Shown here in pieces: positions 26,394-35,544 of a DNA stretch of 48,625 nucleotides. Under the pieces are notes generated by a model. That model was given only the letters and a program-made list of their open reading frames with translations, made no database searches and was not told the DNA's origin. Origin of the DNA: Pseudomonas pisciculturae (GTDB lineage Bacteria; Pseudomonadota; Gammaproteobacteria; Pseudomonadales; Pseudomonadaceae); assembly GCF_015461805.1 (NCBI RefSeq), contig NZ_JACVZE010000015.1:1-48625 (forward strand), written 5' to 3'. The first letter of the stretch is position 1. Every line of letters starts with the position of its first letter. A program made the position numbers and the translations under genes.

Positions 26394-26412
26394 GTTAATG
26401 ATAATGACTCGT
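26394..26412. promoter_or_regulatory. Possible Fur box before the two-component genes
   Basis: GTTAATGATAATGACTCGT matches the 19-bp Fur consensus at 13 positions, including an uninterrupted TAATGATAAT core. It lies 41 bases upstream of the response-regulator ATG, in the gap shared with the divergent pirin gene. It would make the two-component system iron-repressed. Confidence 0.55.
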
Positions 26413-26453
26413 AGTAATATCCACTCTCTCCCGCTCAACCTCCGAGGGCTGCA

Positions 26454-27197
26454 ATGCCGTTTGCCGCAGCAACTGTCGCACCGCGCGTGCTGGTGGTAGA
26501 TGACCACCGCAAAATCCGCGAACCCTTAGCCACCTACCTGCGGCGCCACACCTTCGAGGTACGCACCGCCGAAGACGCGGCCGGCATGTGGCAATTGCTC
26601 AAGACCCAGGCGTTCGATGTGGTGGTGCTGGATGTGCTGCTGCCGGATGGCGATGGCTTTGAGCTGTGCAGCCAGTTGCATCGGCGCAGCAACACCCCGG
26701 TGATCCTGTTGACCGCCCGCGACGCCGCCGCCGACCGTATTCGCGGGCTCGACCTGGGCGCTGACGATTACGTCACCAAGCCCTTCGAACCCCGTGAGTT
26801 GGTCGCACGAATCAACAGCGTACTGCGCCGCCAGGGCCGCAACACCGGGCCCGCCGCGCCTGCTACTGGCGTGCGTGCATACCGATTTTCCGGCTGGCAC
26901 TTCAGCGTTGCCAGCGCCCTGCTAACGCGCGAAGCCACACCCGCTATCCAACTCAGCACCGCCGAAAGCCGTTTGCTGCAAGTGTTCCTCAAACACCCCA
27001 GCAGCCTGCTGCCGCGCGAGCGGCTGATCGACCTGACCGCCGCCGCCGACAGCGATGTGAGCGACCGCGCCATCGACCGCCAGGTCAGCCGCCTGCGCCG
27101 CAAACTGGCCCAAGGCGATGAAACGCAAGACCTGCTGCGCACCATCTGGGGCGGCGGCTACCTGCTGGCCGCCGAGGTCAGTGAATGCGCGCCCTAA
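26454..27197 (+). CDS. OmpR/PhoB-type response regulator
   Basis: A 247-residue regulator. The receiver has the acidic pair in RVLVVDDHRKIRE, phospho-acceptor Asp60 (VVVLDVLLPDGDG) and Lys109 (YVTKPFEPRE). The OmpR winged helix is C-terminal (LSTAESRLLQVFLKHPSSLL and IDRQVSRLRRKLAQGDETQD, LLRTIWGGGYLL). It overlaps the kinase gene start by 13 bases, so the two are translationally coupled. The arrangement with a convergent TonB receptor recalls PfeRS-PfeA and PirRS-PirA, where the regulator activates the receptor when ferric catecholate is present. Confidence 0.9.
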   Translation: MPFAAATVAPRVLVVDDHRKIREPLATYLRRHTFEVRTAEDAAGMWQLLKTQAFDVVVLDVLLPDGDGFELCSQLHRRSNTPVILLTARDAAADRIRGLDLGADDYVTKPFEPRELVARINSVLRRQGRNTGPAAPATGVRAYRFSGWHFSVASALLTREATPAIQLSTAESRLLQVFLKHPSSLLPRERLIDLTAAADSDVSDRAIDRQVSRLRRKLAQGDETQDLLRTIWGGGYLLAAEVSECAP

Positions 27198-28537
27198 GCC
27201 GGCTGTGGCCGCGCACGCTGGCGCGGCAATTGAGCCTGTTGTTGCTACTGGCACTGCTCGCCGCCAACGCTATTGCCATGCTGTTGCTGCAACGCACTGG
27301 CAGCCTGATCCACCCGTTGTCCCGCAGTTTCAGCCTGGAGCGCCTGAGCATTGCGCACCACACCGCGATTGACTTGCCTAGTGATGAAACCGCGCACCTG
27401 CTGGCCGCAATGGGCACCGGCGACACCCGTTTCTGGATCGCCTCCACACCCGAAGTCGCACCGTTTGAGCAGCGCCCTGAAGAACAACGCCTGGCCAACG
27501 AACTGCGCAGCCAATTGCAATTGGATAACGCTGACGCCATCGGCATGCAACTGGAGCGCGTGAGCGGCGCGAATGCCCGCACCCATGTGTTCAGCCCCGC
27601 CGGCTGGGCGCCATTGCGTCTGCGCAGCAGCGTCGCACTGCCCAACGGTACCTTCTTGAACGCCGTGCAATACCCTGCCGGCGCCTACGAATGGGGCCGC
27701 GTATTGGCCTACAGCCTGCCGGTGACGACGCTGCCGGTGCTGCTGATCGTGATGTTTTTTATCGCCCGCGTGGTGCGCCCGGTGAAAACCCTGGCCCAGG
27801 CCACCGAGCGCGTCAGCCGTGGGGAATGGATCGCCCCACTGCCCGAAACCGGCCCTAAGGAAGCCCGCGACCTCACCGCCGCCTTCAACACCATGCAAGC
27901 CAACCTGGCCCGGCATGTCGAAGGCCGCACGCGCATGCTCGCCGCTGTCAGCCATGATTTGAATACGCCCATCACCGAACTGCGCCTGCAAGTGGAGTTG
28001 CTGGAGGCGAGCGAGGCCCGCGATGACATGCTCGAAAGCCTTGCCGAATTGAGCGCCATGGTGCGCGAAACCTTGAACTTCGTACGCGATGACGCCGTGC
28101 AAGAGCCCACCACAACGTTGTCCCTGAGCGGGCTTTTGGATGATCTGGCCAAGCGTTATCAACGCCTGCAACAACCGCTGACCTGGTTCGGCACAGCGAC
28201 ACTGCTGCTGACCTGCCGCCCACTGGCGCTAAAGCGCGCGCTCACCAACCTGATCGACAACGCCCTGCACCATGGCGGCGATGCTCATCTGAGCCTGACG
28301 CGTGAGGATGATGGCTGGCTGCGGGTCGAGATCCTCGACCACGGCCAAGGCCTGCCCTCAGACTGGCTGACCAAGGTCTTCGAGCCCTTCGTGCAACGGG
28401 GTGTCAACGATGGTGGCGTGGGGCTGGGCCTAGCGATTGCACGCTCGTGCATCCAAGCCCATGGCGGCGAGTTGGTGCTGGAGAACCGCCCACCGGCCGG
28501 CCTGTGCGCGGTGGTGCGATTGCCCGCAGCCCTTTAG
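27185..28537 (+). CDS. Sensor histidine kinase
   Basis: A 450-residue inner-membrane kinase. It has two membrane helices (about 13-36 and 176-196) flanking a periplasmic loop of about 140 residues, then HAMP, HisKA with H-box AAVSHDLNTPITELR (His257), and HATPase with N-box LTNLIDNALHH, DHGQGL and GGVGLGLAIA. The H-box has Asn where Arg is usual (SHDLRTP). It is the partner of the regulator with which it overlaps. Its stop codon overlaps that of the convergent TonB receptor gene by 4 bases, leaving no room for a separate terminator. Confidence 0.9.
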   Translation: MRALSRLWPRTLARQLSLLLLLALLAANAIAMLLLQRTGSLIHPLSRSFSLERLSIAHHTAIDLPSDETAHLLAAMGTGDTRFWIASTPEVAPFEQRPEEQRLANELRSQLQLDNADAIGMQLERVSGANARTHVFSPAGWAPLRLRSSVALPNGTFLNAVQYPAGAYEWGRVLAYSLPVTTLPVLLIVMFFIARVVRPVKTLAQATERVSRGEWIAPLPETGPKEARDLTAAFNTMQANLARHVEGRTRMLAAVSHDLNTPITELRLQVELLEASEARDDMLESLAELSAMVRETLNFVRDDAVQEPTTTLSLSGLLDDLAKRYQRLQQPLTWFGTATLLLTCRPLALKRALTNLIDNALHHGGDAHLSLTREDDGWLRVEILDHGQGLPSDWLTKVFEPFVQRGVNDGGVGLGLAIARSCIQAHGGELVLENRPPAGLCAVVRLPAAL

Positions 28538-30474
28538 AAGTTGAGCGTGGCGCCCATCCAGAGCGTGCGACCGTAGTTCACCGTGCCGTAGGTTTCATCG
28601 TCCAGGCGTTTGTCGGTGAGGTTGTTGAGGGAGGCGTTGAGGGTGAGCGAATCGGTCACGTCAAACGAGCCACCCAGGTCAGCGGTGGTGTAGCCCGGCG
28701 CGGGTTCGTCGGTGGTGATGGTGTTGCCGGTTTCTTCACCGTAGTAGCTCAGGGATGCCCACGCTTGGGTGCGATCGTTAATGCTCCATTCAGTGCGCAC
28801 ATTGGCTTTTTGCTCAGGCGTGAGTGCCAACGGCGCGCCCTTGTTGGCACCACTTTTTTGCTCCGAATCGGTGTAGGTGTAGTTGGCCTTGAGCAGCACG
28901 CTGTCGCTGACGTCCCACTGGCCGTTGAGCTCGACGCCCTGGATGATCGCCTTGTCGACGTTGACCCGCTCCATCACCGTGTAGCCGTTCCACATGCGGT
29001 CGGTGGTGACGGTGGAGAGCTTGTCCTGGAAGTCGTTGTAGAACAGCGTCACGCCGCCGGACAGGTTGTCGCGGTTGCTCCACAGTGCCGACACCTCGTA
29101 GTTGGTGCTGGTCTCGGGTTTGAGGTCGGGGTTGCCGAACATCACGAAGCGGTTGCGGCGCAGGTAAGCGTAGTCTTCGACCACAGCGCGCAGTTCCGGG
29201 GCCTTGAAGCCACGGGCGATGCCGCCTTTGAGCGTCCATTGATCGGTGGTGCGCCACACGCCGTAGAGGCGTGGGCTGATGTGGGCGCCGTATTCTTCGT
29301 GCTCGTCCAGACGCAGGCCGGTGGTGAGGGCGAAGGTGTCGGTGACTGACCACTCGTTCTCGGCAAACAGGGCTTTTTGCACCACCGAGAATTTATAGTC
29401 GACGCGGTCGCCCAGGCCCTGGTTCCAGTCGGTCAGCTCGCTTTTGTTCCATTGCACACCCACGGTGCTGACGTTATGGGCGGTGGGCACCACCAGCTTG
29501 GCGTCGAACACAGTGTTTTTGATCTCGGGTTTGCGCCCGTAGATATCGGTTTGCGCAGGCGAGGCTTTGCCTTCGCGGGTGGAGGTTTCCTGGGACAGGG
29601 CGATGTCCGAGGTGGCCCAGCCCCAGCGGCCCTGATGGGACAGCGACCAGTGATCGCGGTTGTTTTCCTGCTCACGGGTCGCCCAGTTGGCGCTCATGCC
29701 GTCGCCGTTTTTCAGGCGCGTGGCGCCCGCTTCCAGCAGGATGTCGTGGTCGACCGTCGGGGTGAAGGCCAGGCGTGCGGTGAGGTCGCGGTGGTCGGCC
29801 TTGCTAAAGCCGTTGGTTTGTTCGATGTCGTCATCGGCCTGGCGATCCAGGTAACGACCCCATACCTGCAAGCCGAGGAAGTCTTCCTTGAGCGGGCCGC
29901 TGAGGTAGAACTGCGTCTGGCGTGCGTTGCCCTGGTCGCTGTGCTGGCGTGCCGAATAGTCATAGCCAACGGAGCCGCCCCAGGTCGGCGAAACTTTGCG
30001 GGTGATCACGTTGATCACCCCGCCGATGGCGTCCGAACCATACAGTGAGGACATCGGCCCACGCACCACCTCGATACGCTCGATAGCCGCCGCCGGCGGC
30101 ACGAAACTCTGCTCATACCCACTGTTGCCGTTGACCCGCGACTCCCGCGCGCTTTGGCGTTTACCGTCGACCATGATCAACGTGTAGTCAGCCGGCATGC
30201 CCCGGATGGAAATATCGGTTTCGTTGGCGCCACCGTTGACCGTCACGCCTTCCACATCACGCACCGCATCACCCAGGTCGCGATAGGACTTGCGTCGCAG
30301 CTCTTCGCCATCAATCACCGTCACCGAGGCTGGCGCATCCTCCACGCTTTGCGCAAAGCCTGCGGCCGTGACCACTACATCGTTGAGTTCCAGAGCGACG
30401 GGCTCGTCGGCATACGCGTTAAAGCTAGCGACGACCAGCAGCGCCAAGGGTGAAAAGCGAAAAGCAGGAAGCAT
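28534..30474 (-). CDS. TonB-dependent receptor, CirA/IrgA-like
   Basis: A 646-residue outer-membrane receptor. The signal peptide ends at about residue 22 (SFNAYADE), followed by a TonB-box-like ELNDVVVTAAG. The plug contains DAPASVTVIDGEELRRKSYR and IEVVRGPMSSLYGSDAIGG, VINVITRK. The barrel ends in the terminal Phe of WMGATLNF. There is no STN domain, so it does not signal through a FecR protein; the adjacent two-component system takes that role. The size and plug resemble CirA/IrgA-type catecholate receptors more than the larger PfeA. The ligand is not proven. A Fur-like box lies 31 bases upstream. Confidence 0.91.
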   Translation of the reverse strand: MLPAFRFSPLALLVVASFNAYADEPVALELNDVVVTAAGFAQSVEDAPASVTVIDGEELRRKSYRDLGDAVRDVEGVTVNGGANETDISIRGMPADYTLIMVDGKRQSARESRVNGNSGYEQSFVPPAAAIERIEVVRGPMSSLYGSDAIGGVINVITRKVSPTWGGSVGYDYSARQHSDQGNARQTQFYLSGPLKEDFLGLQVWGRYLDRQADDDIEQTNGFSKADHRDLTARLAFTPTVDHDILLEAGATRLKNGDGMSANWATREQENNRDHWSLSHQGRWGWATSDIALSQETSTREGKASPAQTDIYGRKPEIKNTVFDAKLVVPTAHNVSTVGVQWNKSELTDWNQGLGDRVDYKFSVVQKALFAENEWSVTDTFALTTGLRLDEHEEYGAHISPRLYGVWRTTDQWTLKGGIARGFKAPELRAVVEDYAYLRRNRFVMFGNPDLKPETSTNYEVSALWSNRDNLSGGVTLFYNDFQDKLSTVTTDRMWNGYTVMERVNVDKAIIQGVELNGQWDVSDSVLLKANYTYTDSEQKSGANKGAPLALTPEQKANVRTEWSINDRTQAWASLSYYGEETGNTITTDEPAPGYTTADLGGSFDVTDSLTLNASLNNLTDKRLDDETYGTVNYGRTLWMGATLNF

Positions 30475-30504
30475 GGGCGTGGACCTTAGGATTAAGACTC
30501 AAAA

Positions 30505-30523
30505 GAGAATCGTAATCATCTAG
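30505..30523. promoter_or_regulatory. Possible Fur box before the second TonB receptor
   Basis: GAGAATCGTAATCATCTAG matches the Fur consensus at about 12 of 19 positions, with the strong core TAATCAT. It lies 31 bases upstream of the receptor start. With the box at 26394-26412 it suggests iron control of both the receptor and its regulators. Confidence 0.5.
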
Positions 30524-30629
30524 CCTCGAATAACCTGGACAAAGTGTGACATCCACCCAAGAGCCCCCCGCCTCCCACGTCATATGAAGATCAAAGTATC
30601 TACACAACTTTGAGCATTGCTGCTGGACC

Positions 30630-30651
30630 TGTGGCGAGGGAGCTTGCTCCC
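30630..30651. repeat. Single REP element
   Basis: A sequence starting TGTGGCGAGGGAGCTTGCTC is a common P. fluorescens-type REP with the small inverted core GGGAGCTTGCTCCC. It lies in the 459-base gap between the divergent receptor and RND adaptor genes. Confidence 0.7.
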
Positions 30652-30701
30652 GTGGCGGCCTGACATACGAATGAGTTTGTTGGGTTGTGAATCGAATCAA
30701 C

Positions 30702-30805
30702 TGTGGGAGGGGCGGTGCGACGATTCGACTTGCCCCCGATAGCGGTGTATCAACCACAGATAAGTTGACTGACCCACCGCTTTCGCAGGCAAGCCAGCTC
30801 CCACA
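30702..30805. repeat. REP doublet
   Basis: The element runs from TGTGGGAGGGGCGGT to GCAAGCCAGCTCCCACA; the two ends are inverted, but the left arm carries an insertion compared with the other doublets in the window. From 30806 to the RND adaptor start the DNA is AT-rich (TTATTTTTTATTTCAATCAT) and probably contains that operon's promoter. Confidence 0.7.
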
Positions 30806-30933
30806 TAGGGCCCCGATCGTTTCCGATGACTGGACAGCATCAAGACAGAAGAGGCTGGCTTATTTTTTATTTCAATCATAATATCCAACAAAATATTACC
30901 AGCGTAATTTTCGCAATACCCCCGGAGCCCGCC

Positions 30934-32040
30934 ATGAATCCCTCTCCCCTGCGCTTTCTCACTCCGCTAGCCCTGTTGATCATCCTCAGCGGCTGCAACA
31001 GCCAGGCCGATACCGCCGCTCAAGTGCCGCCGCCGCGCCCAGTCTTGGCTGCCAAGGTCGAGGCCGCCGGTACTCAGAAAAGCGCCTATACCGGTGTTGT
31101 AGCCGCCCGTACTGAAAGTGACCTGGGCTTCCGGGTCAGCGGCAAGGTTATCGAACGCAAGGTCGACCCCGGCCAACGCGTGGCCCGTGGCGACACCTTG
31201 CTGGTGTTGGATATCGGCGACTTCGAACTGGCCCTGCGCTCGGCTAAAAACCGTGTCAGCGCCGCCCAGGCCCAACTGCGTCAACGCCGTGACGATGAAA
31301 ACCGCTACCAACGCCTGGCCAGCACCGGCGCGGTGTCGCGGCAAATCTTTGACCAGTCGGCAACCAACCTGCGGGTGGCCGAAGCCGAGCTTGCCGCGGC
31401 GCAATCCGACGCCAGCCAGATCGAAAACCGCCGTACCTACTCCGTGCTTAAGGCCGATGGCGACGGCATCATCACCGATGTGCGGGTAGACCGCGGCCAG
31501 GTGGTCGCCGAAGGGCAAATCGTCGCGCGTCTGGCCCATGACGGCGCCCGTGAAGCCATCGTCAACCTGCCCGAAAACCAGCGCGATCAGGCCTCGCAGA
31601 AAGCCCTGGCCTTCCCTTTCGGAGCCCCCGACCAAGCTGTGACGGCCACGTTGCGCGAACTGTCTGCCAGCGCCGACCCGGCCACCCGCACGTATCGCGC
31701 TCGCTATGTCTTGCACGGCAGTGTCGAACGCTTCGCCCTCGGTTCCACCATCACTGTGCGCTTGCAAGGTAACGGCCAGGCCCAACAAACCCGAGTGCCC
31801 ATCGGCGCCTTGCACGATGCGGGGCAAGGCACGGGTGTCTGGATAATCGGTGCGGATGACACCGTCAGCTTCGCCCCAGTAAAAGTCGCCAGCCTCGGCC
31901 AGGAAGACGCCCTGCTCGACAGTGGCGTAAGCGCCGGCAAGATCATCGTTGCCCTCGGCGCCCATCTGCTGCACAGCGGTGATGCGGTACGCCTGCTGCC
32001 CGCCCAAGTGCTGGCCCTCAACCGCAAACAGGACCACTGA
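30934..32040 (+). CDS. RND efflux periplasmic adaptor (lipoprotein)
   Basis: A 368-residue membrane-fusion protein. A lipoprotein signal with lipobox LSGC (Cys21) anchors it in the inner membrane. It has the biotinyl-lipoyl halves (TGVVAARTESDLGFRVSGKV, then DGIITDVRVDRGQVVAEGQI), the alpha-helical hairpin between them (ALRSAKNRVSAAQAQLRQRR) and a beta-barrel. It should link the RND pump to an outer-membrane channel. The longer frame to 30826 is rejected because ATG 30934 gives the lipoprotein signal and has a GGAG. The pump gene begins 2 bases after its stop. Confidence 0.92.
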   Translation: MNPSPLRFLTPLALLIILSGCNSQADTAAQVPPPRPVLAAKVEAAGTQKSAYTGVVAARTESDLGFRVSGKVIERKVDPGQRVARGDTLLVLDIGDFELALRSAKNRVSAAQAQLRQRRDDENRYQRLASTGAVSRQIFDQSATNLRVAEAELAAAQSDASQIENRRTYSVLKADGDGIITDVRVDRGQVVAEGQIVARLAHDGAREAIVNLPENQRDQASQKALAFPFGAPDQAVTATLRELSASADPATRTYRARYVLHGSVERFALGSTITVRLQGNGQAQQTRVPIGALHDAGQGTGVWIIGADDTVSFAPVKVASLGQEDALLDSGVSAGKIIVALGAHLLHSGDAVRLLPAQVLALNRKQDH

Positions 32041-32042
32041 GC

Positions 32043-35000
32043 ATGCGCGGCATCAACCTCTCTGAACTGGCGGTCAAACACCGCGCCGTCACGCTGTTCC
32101 TGATCATCGCGATCCTCGCTGCCGGGGTGTTCTCATTCGGCAAATTGGGGCGCGCCGAAGACCCGTCATTCACGGTCAAGGTCATGACCATCACCGCCGT
32201 CTGGCCCGGCGCTACCGCCCAGGAAATGCAGGACCAGGTGGCCGATCGCCTGGAAAAACGCCTACAGGAACTCGACTACTACGACCGCGTCGAGACCATC
32301 GCCCAGCCGGGTTTTGTGTCGATGCGCATGACCTTCAAGGAGTCCACCCGCCCCGGCGAGATCCAGGACCTGTTCTACCAGACCCGCAAAAAGCTCAGCG
32401 ATGAGGCCGCGAAACTGCCCAAGGGTGTAATCGGGCCGTTCTTCAATGATGAATATTCCGATGTGTACTTCGCGCTCTACGCGCTGGAAGCCGAGCACCT
32501 GCCCCACCGGCAACAAGTGCAGATGGCCGAAGAACTGCGCCAGGGTTTCCTCAACCTGCCGGGGGTGAAGAAGGTCAATATCCTCGGCGAGCAGGCGCAG
32601 CGGGTGTTTGTGGAGTTTTCCTATGAGCGCCTGGCGACGCTGGGCATCAAGCCGGAGCTGATTTTTTCGGCGCTGGCGGCACAGAACGCCGTGGCGCCGT
32701 CCGGTTTTGTGGAAACCGCCGGGGCCCGCGCTTACATCCGCATCGACGGCGCCTTCGACAGCCTCTCGCTGATTGAAAACGTACCGCTGGAAGTCAACGG
32801 CCGTGTACTGCGCATTGCCGACGTGGCCACCGTGAGTCGTGGCTACGAAGACCCGCCCAGCTACCGCATCCGCCACCAGGGCGACCCGGCGTTGATGCTC
32901 GGCGTAATCATGGAAAAACACTGGAACGGCCTGGAACTGGACAAGAGCCTCAAGGCCCAGGAAGCGAAAATACAGGCAGATTTACCCTTGGGCGTGAACT
33001 TCGCCAAGGTCTGCGACCAGGCGAAAAACATCAGCCTGGCGGTGAATGAATTCATGCTCAAATTCTTCGTCGCCCTCGCCGTTGTAATGCTGATCAGCCT
33101 ATTGGCCCTGGGCTTTCGCGTAGGCCTGGTAGTAGCGGCCGCGGTACCGCTGACCTTGTCGGTGGTGTTTGTGATCATGCTGCTCACCGGGCGTGAGTTT
33201 GACCGCATTACCCTGGGTGCGCTGATTATTTCCCTGGGTCTGTTGGTGGACGACGCCATCATCGCCATCGAGATGATGGTGGTGAAGCTTGAGGAAGGCT
33301 TCGACCGCATTCACGCTGCGACCTTTGCCTGGAGCTCCACCGCTGCGCCGATGCTGACGGGTACGTTGGTGACCATTATTGGCTTTCTGCCGGTGGGGTT
33401 TGCGCGTTCGGGCGCCGGGGAATATGCCGGCAATATCTTCTGGATCGTCGGTTTTGCGCTGATTGCTTCCTGGTTGGTGGCCGTGGTGTTCACTCCGTAT
33501 CTGGGGGTGAAACTACTGCCGCAGATCAAGCCGGTGCCCGGCGGCCATGACGCGATCTACGCTGGGCGTTACTACCAGAAACTGCGGGGCGTGGTTGAAG
33601 CTTGCGTGCGCAGGCGCTGGTGGGTAACAGGGTTGGTGGTGGCCGCATTTGTAGTGTGCGGCTTGGGCATGGGGGTGGTGAAGAAGCAGTTTTTCCCCAA
33701 CTCCGACCGATCCGAGCTGATCCTTGAGGTGTATATGCCGCCGGGCAGCGCGTTCAAAAGCACCGAAGCGGTGGCCGCACAATTAGAGAAGGCGCTGCTG
33801 CAAGAGCCGCAGACCACCATGGTCGACACCTACGTGGGCGGTGGCGCGCCGCGTTTCTTCCTGTCGCTGAACCCTGAATTGCCCGACCCGGCGTTTGCCA
33901 AGTTGATCGTGCAGACGCCGGATTCCCACGCCCGTGACGCGTTGAAAGTGCGGATGCGCGAGCGTGTTGCCGCCGGCGAATTCCCATCCGCACGCGTTCG
34001 TGTAACCCAGTTGCTGTTTGGCCCGCCAGTACCGTTCCCGGTCGTGTTTCGCGTCAGCGGGCCCAATGTGGAGGTCGTGCGCAGCCTGTCCGAAGACGTG
34101 CGCAAAGTCGTCGCAGCCAGCAAACTGACCAAGGACGCCTTCCTCGACTGGGGCGAGCGCACCAGCGGCTATCGCCTGGTGCTGGATCAAGACCGCGTGC
34201 GCTTGTTGGGTTTCACCCCCAACGAGGTCAAGTCCCAGCTCAACGCCTTGCTCAGCGGCAACCCGATCACCGAAGTACGCGAAGGCAACCGCACCGTGTC
34301 GGTGGTGGCCCGTGCTGAGGGCAGTCAACGCGAAGACCTCGGCAACCTTAACAACATGACCCTCACCAACAGCGCCGGCACTTCGGTGCCGTTGGCCCAG
34401 GTCGGGCACTTCCAGCCGGTGATGGAGGAGCCGATCCTCAAGCGTCGCAACCGCGCAACCACCGTGGAAGTACGCGCCGACATTATCGACAGCGTGCAAC
34501 CGCCTGACGTGGAAATGGCCGTGTACAAAGACCTTCAACCGTTAATCGCTGCACTGCCTGCCGGTTACCAGATCGACATCGGCGGCCCGGTAGAAGAAAG
34601 CGCCAAGGCCAACGTTGCCCTGGCCGCACTGTTCCCGATCATGATTTTGCTGACCCTCACGGTGATCATGTTCCAGGTGCGCTCGTTCAGCGTGATGTTC
34701 ATGGTCTTCGCTACCGCGCCGCTGGGGTTGATCGGTGCGGTGCCGACCTTGTTGCTGTTTAACCAGCCGTTCGGGTTCAATGCGATTTTGGGCCTGATCG
34801 GGATCGGCGGGATTTTGATGCGCAACACGCTGATCTTCACCGACCAGATTCGTCAGAACCAGGAACAGGGCATGGCGATTCGCGAAGCGATTGTCGAAGC
34901 CACGGTGCGCCGTGCACGGCCGGTGATATTGACTGCGCTGGCTGCGGCCTTGGCGTTTATCCCGCTGACGCTGTCGGTGTTTTGGTCATCGCTGGCCTAT

Positions 35001-35126
35001 GTGCTGATCGGCGGGGTGCTGGTCGGTACGGTGTTGACGCTGTTGTTTTTGCCGGCGCTGTGCAGTTTGGTGCTGGGGCGCACGGCGCAGAAACCTGTCG
35101 AAAATTCCCACGTAACCGCCGGATAA
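32043..35126 (+). CDS. RND efflux pump, inner-membrane transporter
   Basis: A 1027-residue RND transporter of full length. The first membrane helix is at residues 15-33, the porter domain follows, and the proton-relay pair is Asp403-Asp404 in SLGLLVDDAIIAIEMM. The C-terminal half repeats the fold, ending with FIPLTLSVFWSSLAYVLIGG. It probably exports hydrophobic drugs or detergents by proton antiport; the sequence type is a Pseudomonas HAE-1-like pump outside the well-known Mex set. No outer-membrane channel gene is in the operon, so it must borrow one such as an OprM- or TolC-like protein. AGGA precedes the ATG. A hairpin lies 34 bases after the stop. Confidence 0.92.
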   Translation: MRGINLSELAVKHRAVTLFLIIAILAAGVFSFGKLGRAEDPSFTVKVMTITAVWPGATAQEMQDQVADRLEKRLQELDYYDRVETIAQPGFVSMRMTFKESTRPGEIQDLFYQTRKKLSDEAAKLPKGVIGPFFNDEYSDVYFALYALEAEHLPHRQQVQMAEELRQGFLNLPGVKKVNILGEQAQRVFVEFSYERLATLGIKPELIFSALAAQNAVAPSGFVETAGARAYIRIDGAFDSLSLIENVPLEVNGRVLRIADVATVSRGYEDPPSYRIRHQGDPALMLGVIMEKHWNGLELDKSLKAQEAKIQADLPLGVNFAKVCDQAKNISLAVNEFMLKFFVALAVVMLISLLALGFRVGLVVAAAVPLTLSVVFVIMLLTGREFDRITLGALIISLGLLVDDAIIAIEMMVVKLEEGFDRIHAATFAWSSTAAPMLTGTLVTIIGFLPVGFARSGAGEYAGNIFWIVGFALIASWLVAVVFTPYLGVKLLPQIKPVPGGHDAIYAGRYYQKLRGVVEACVRRRWWVTGLVVAAFVVCGLGMGVVKKQFFPNSDRSELILEVYMPPGSAFKSTEAVAAQLEKALLQEPQTTMVDTYVGGGAPRFFLSLNPELPDPAFAKLIVQTPDSHARDALKVRMRERVAAGEFPSARVRVTQLLFGPPVPFPVVFRVSGPNVEVVRSLSEDVRKVVAASKLTKDAFLDWGERTSGYRLVLDQDRVRLLGFTPNEVKSQLNALLSGNPITEVREGNRTVSVVARAEGSQREDLGNLNNMTLTNSAGTSVPLAQVGHFQPVMEEPILKRRNRATTVEVRADIIDSVQPPDVEMAVYKDLQPLIAALPAGYQIDIGGPVEESAKANVALAALFPIMILLTLTVIMFQVRSFSVMFMVFATAPLGLIGAVPTLLLFNQPFGFNAILGLIGIGGILMRNTLIFTDQIRQNQEQGMAIREAIVEATVRRARPVILTALAAALAFIPLTLSVFWSSLAYVLIGGVLVGTVLTLLFLPALCSLVLGRTAQKPVENSHVTAG

Positions 35127-35160
35127 CCTCTACTCCCTCACCCTAAGAACCTCTGCAAAG

Positions 35161-35185
35161 TCCCTCGCCTTAATAGTGCGAGGGA
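35161..35185 (+). terminator. Hairpin after the RND operon
   Basis: TCCCTCGC (35161-35168) pairs perfectly with GCGAGGGA (35178-35185) around a 9-base loop. A run of Ts follows about 11 bases later. It is the probable end of the RND transcript. Confidence 0.6.
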
Positions 35186-35544
35186 TTGCAGATGGGTTTT
35201 CTTCTTAGTGTTTTTGATGATCGGGTCCTTTCCGACGCTGCCTCTACGGGGAGGCGTCAAGGATGACCCACGCTTCCCACATTGCCCTTATAGGCCTTTT
35301 TTTCTTCTTCTAGTGTGCTGTTCTTGAAACAACCAATACATAAGCCTGTGAAGCCAATGCCTTACGGGCTCACTGGATTTTGTTAAGAATGGGCGCAAAG
35401 CGCCCCCCCCTCCAGGCAATGGGTTTCTTCAGGTAGATCGGCATCGCCTATTTTGGGGCTGCTACGCAGCCCAGCGCGAGCAAGCTCGCTCACCACAGGG
35501 GGGGCGGTGGTTACACGATCAAATGGGGAAACCACACAACCCTA
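35186..35544. other. Gene-free stretch with hairpin and REP
   Basis: No convincing gene is present. The stretch has AT-rich sequence (35280-35400, including CCTTTTTTTCTTCTTCTAG), a short GC hairpin (GGGCGC 35391-35396 / GCGCCC 35400-35405) followed by a C-run, and a REP at 35456-35497 with the perfect stem GGGCTGC/GCAGCCC. On the minus strand it follows the carboxypeptidase gene, so the hairpin could end that transcript. Part of 35200-35390 could hold a small RNA, but I see no recognisable family. Confidence 0.45.
35456..35497. repeat. REP element
   Basis: GGGCTGC (35456-35462) and GCAGCCC (35466-35472) form a perfect small stem, followed by GCGAGCAAGCTCGCTCACCA, a typical Pseudomonas REP core. 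Confidence 0.7.
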
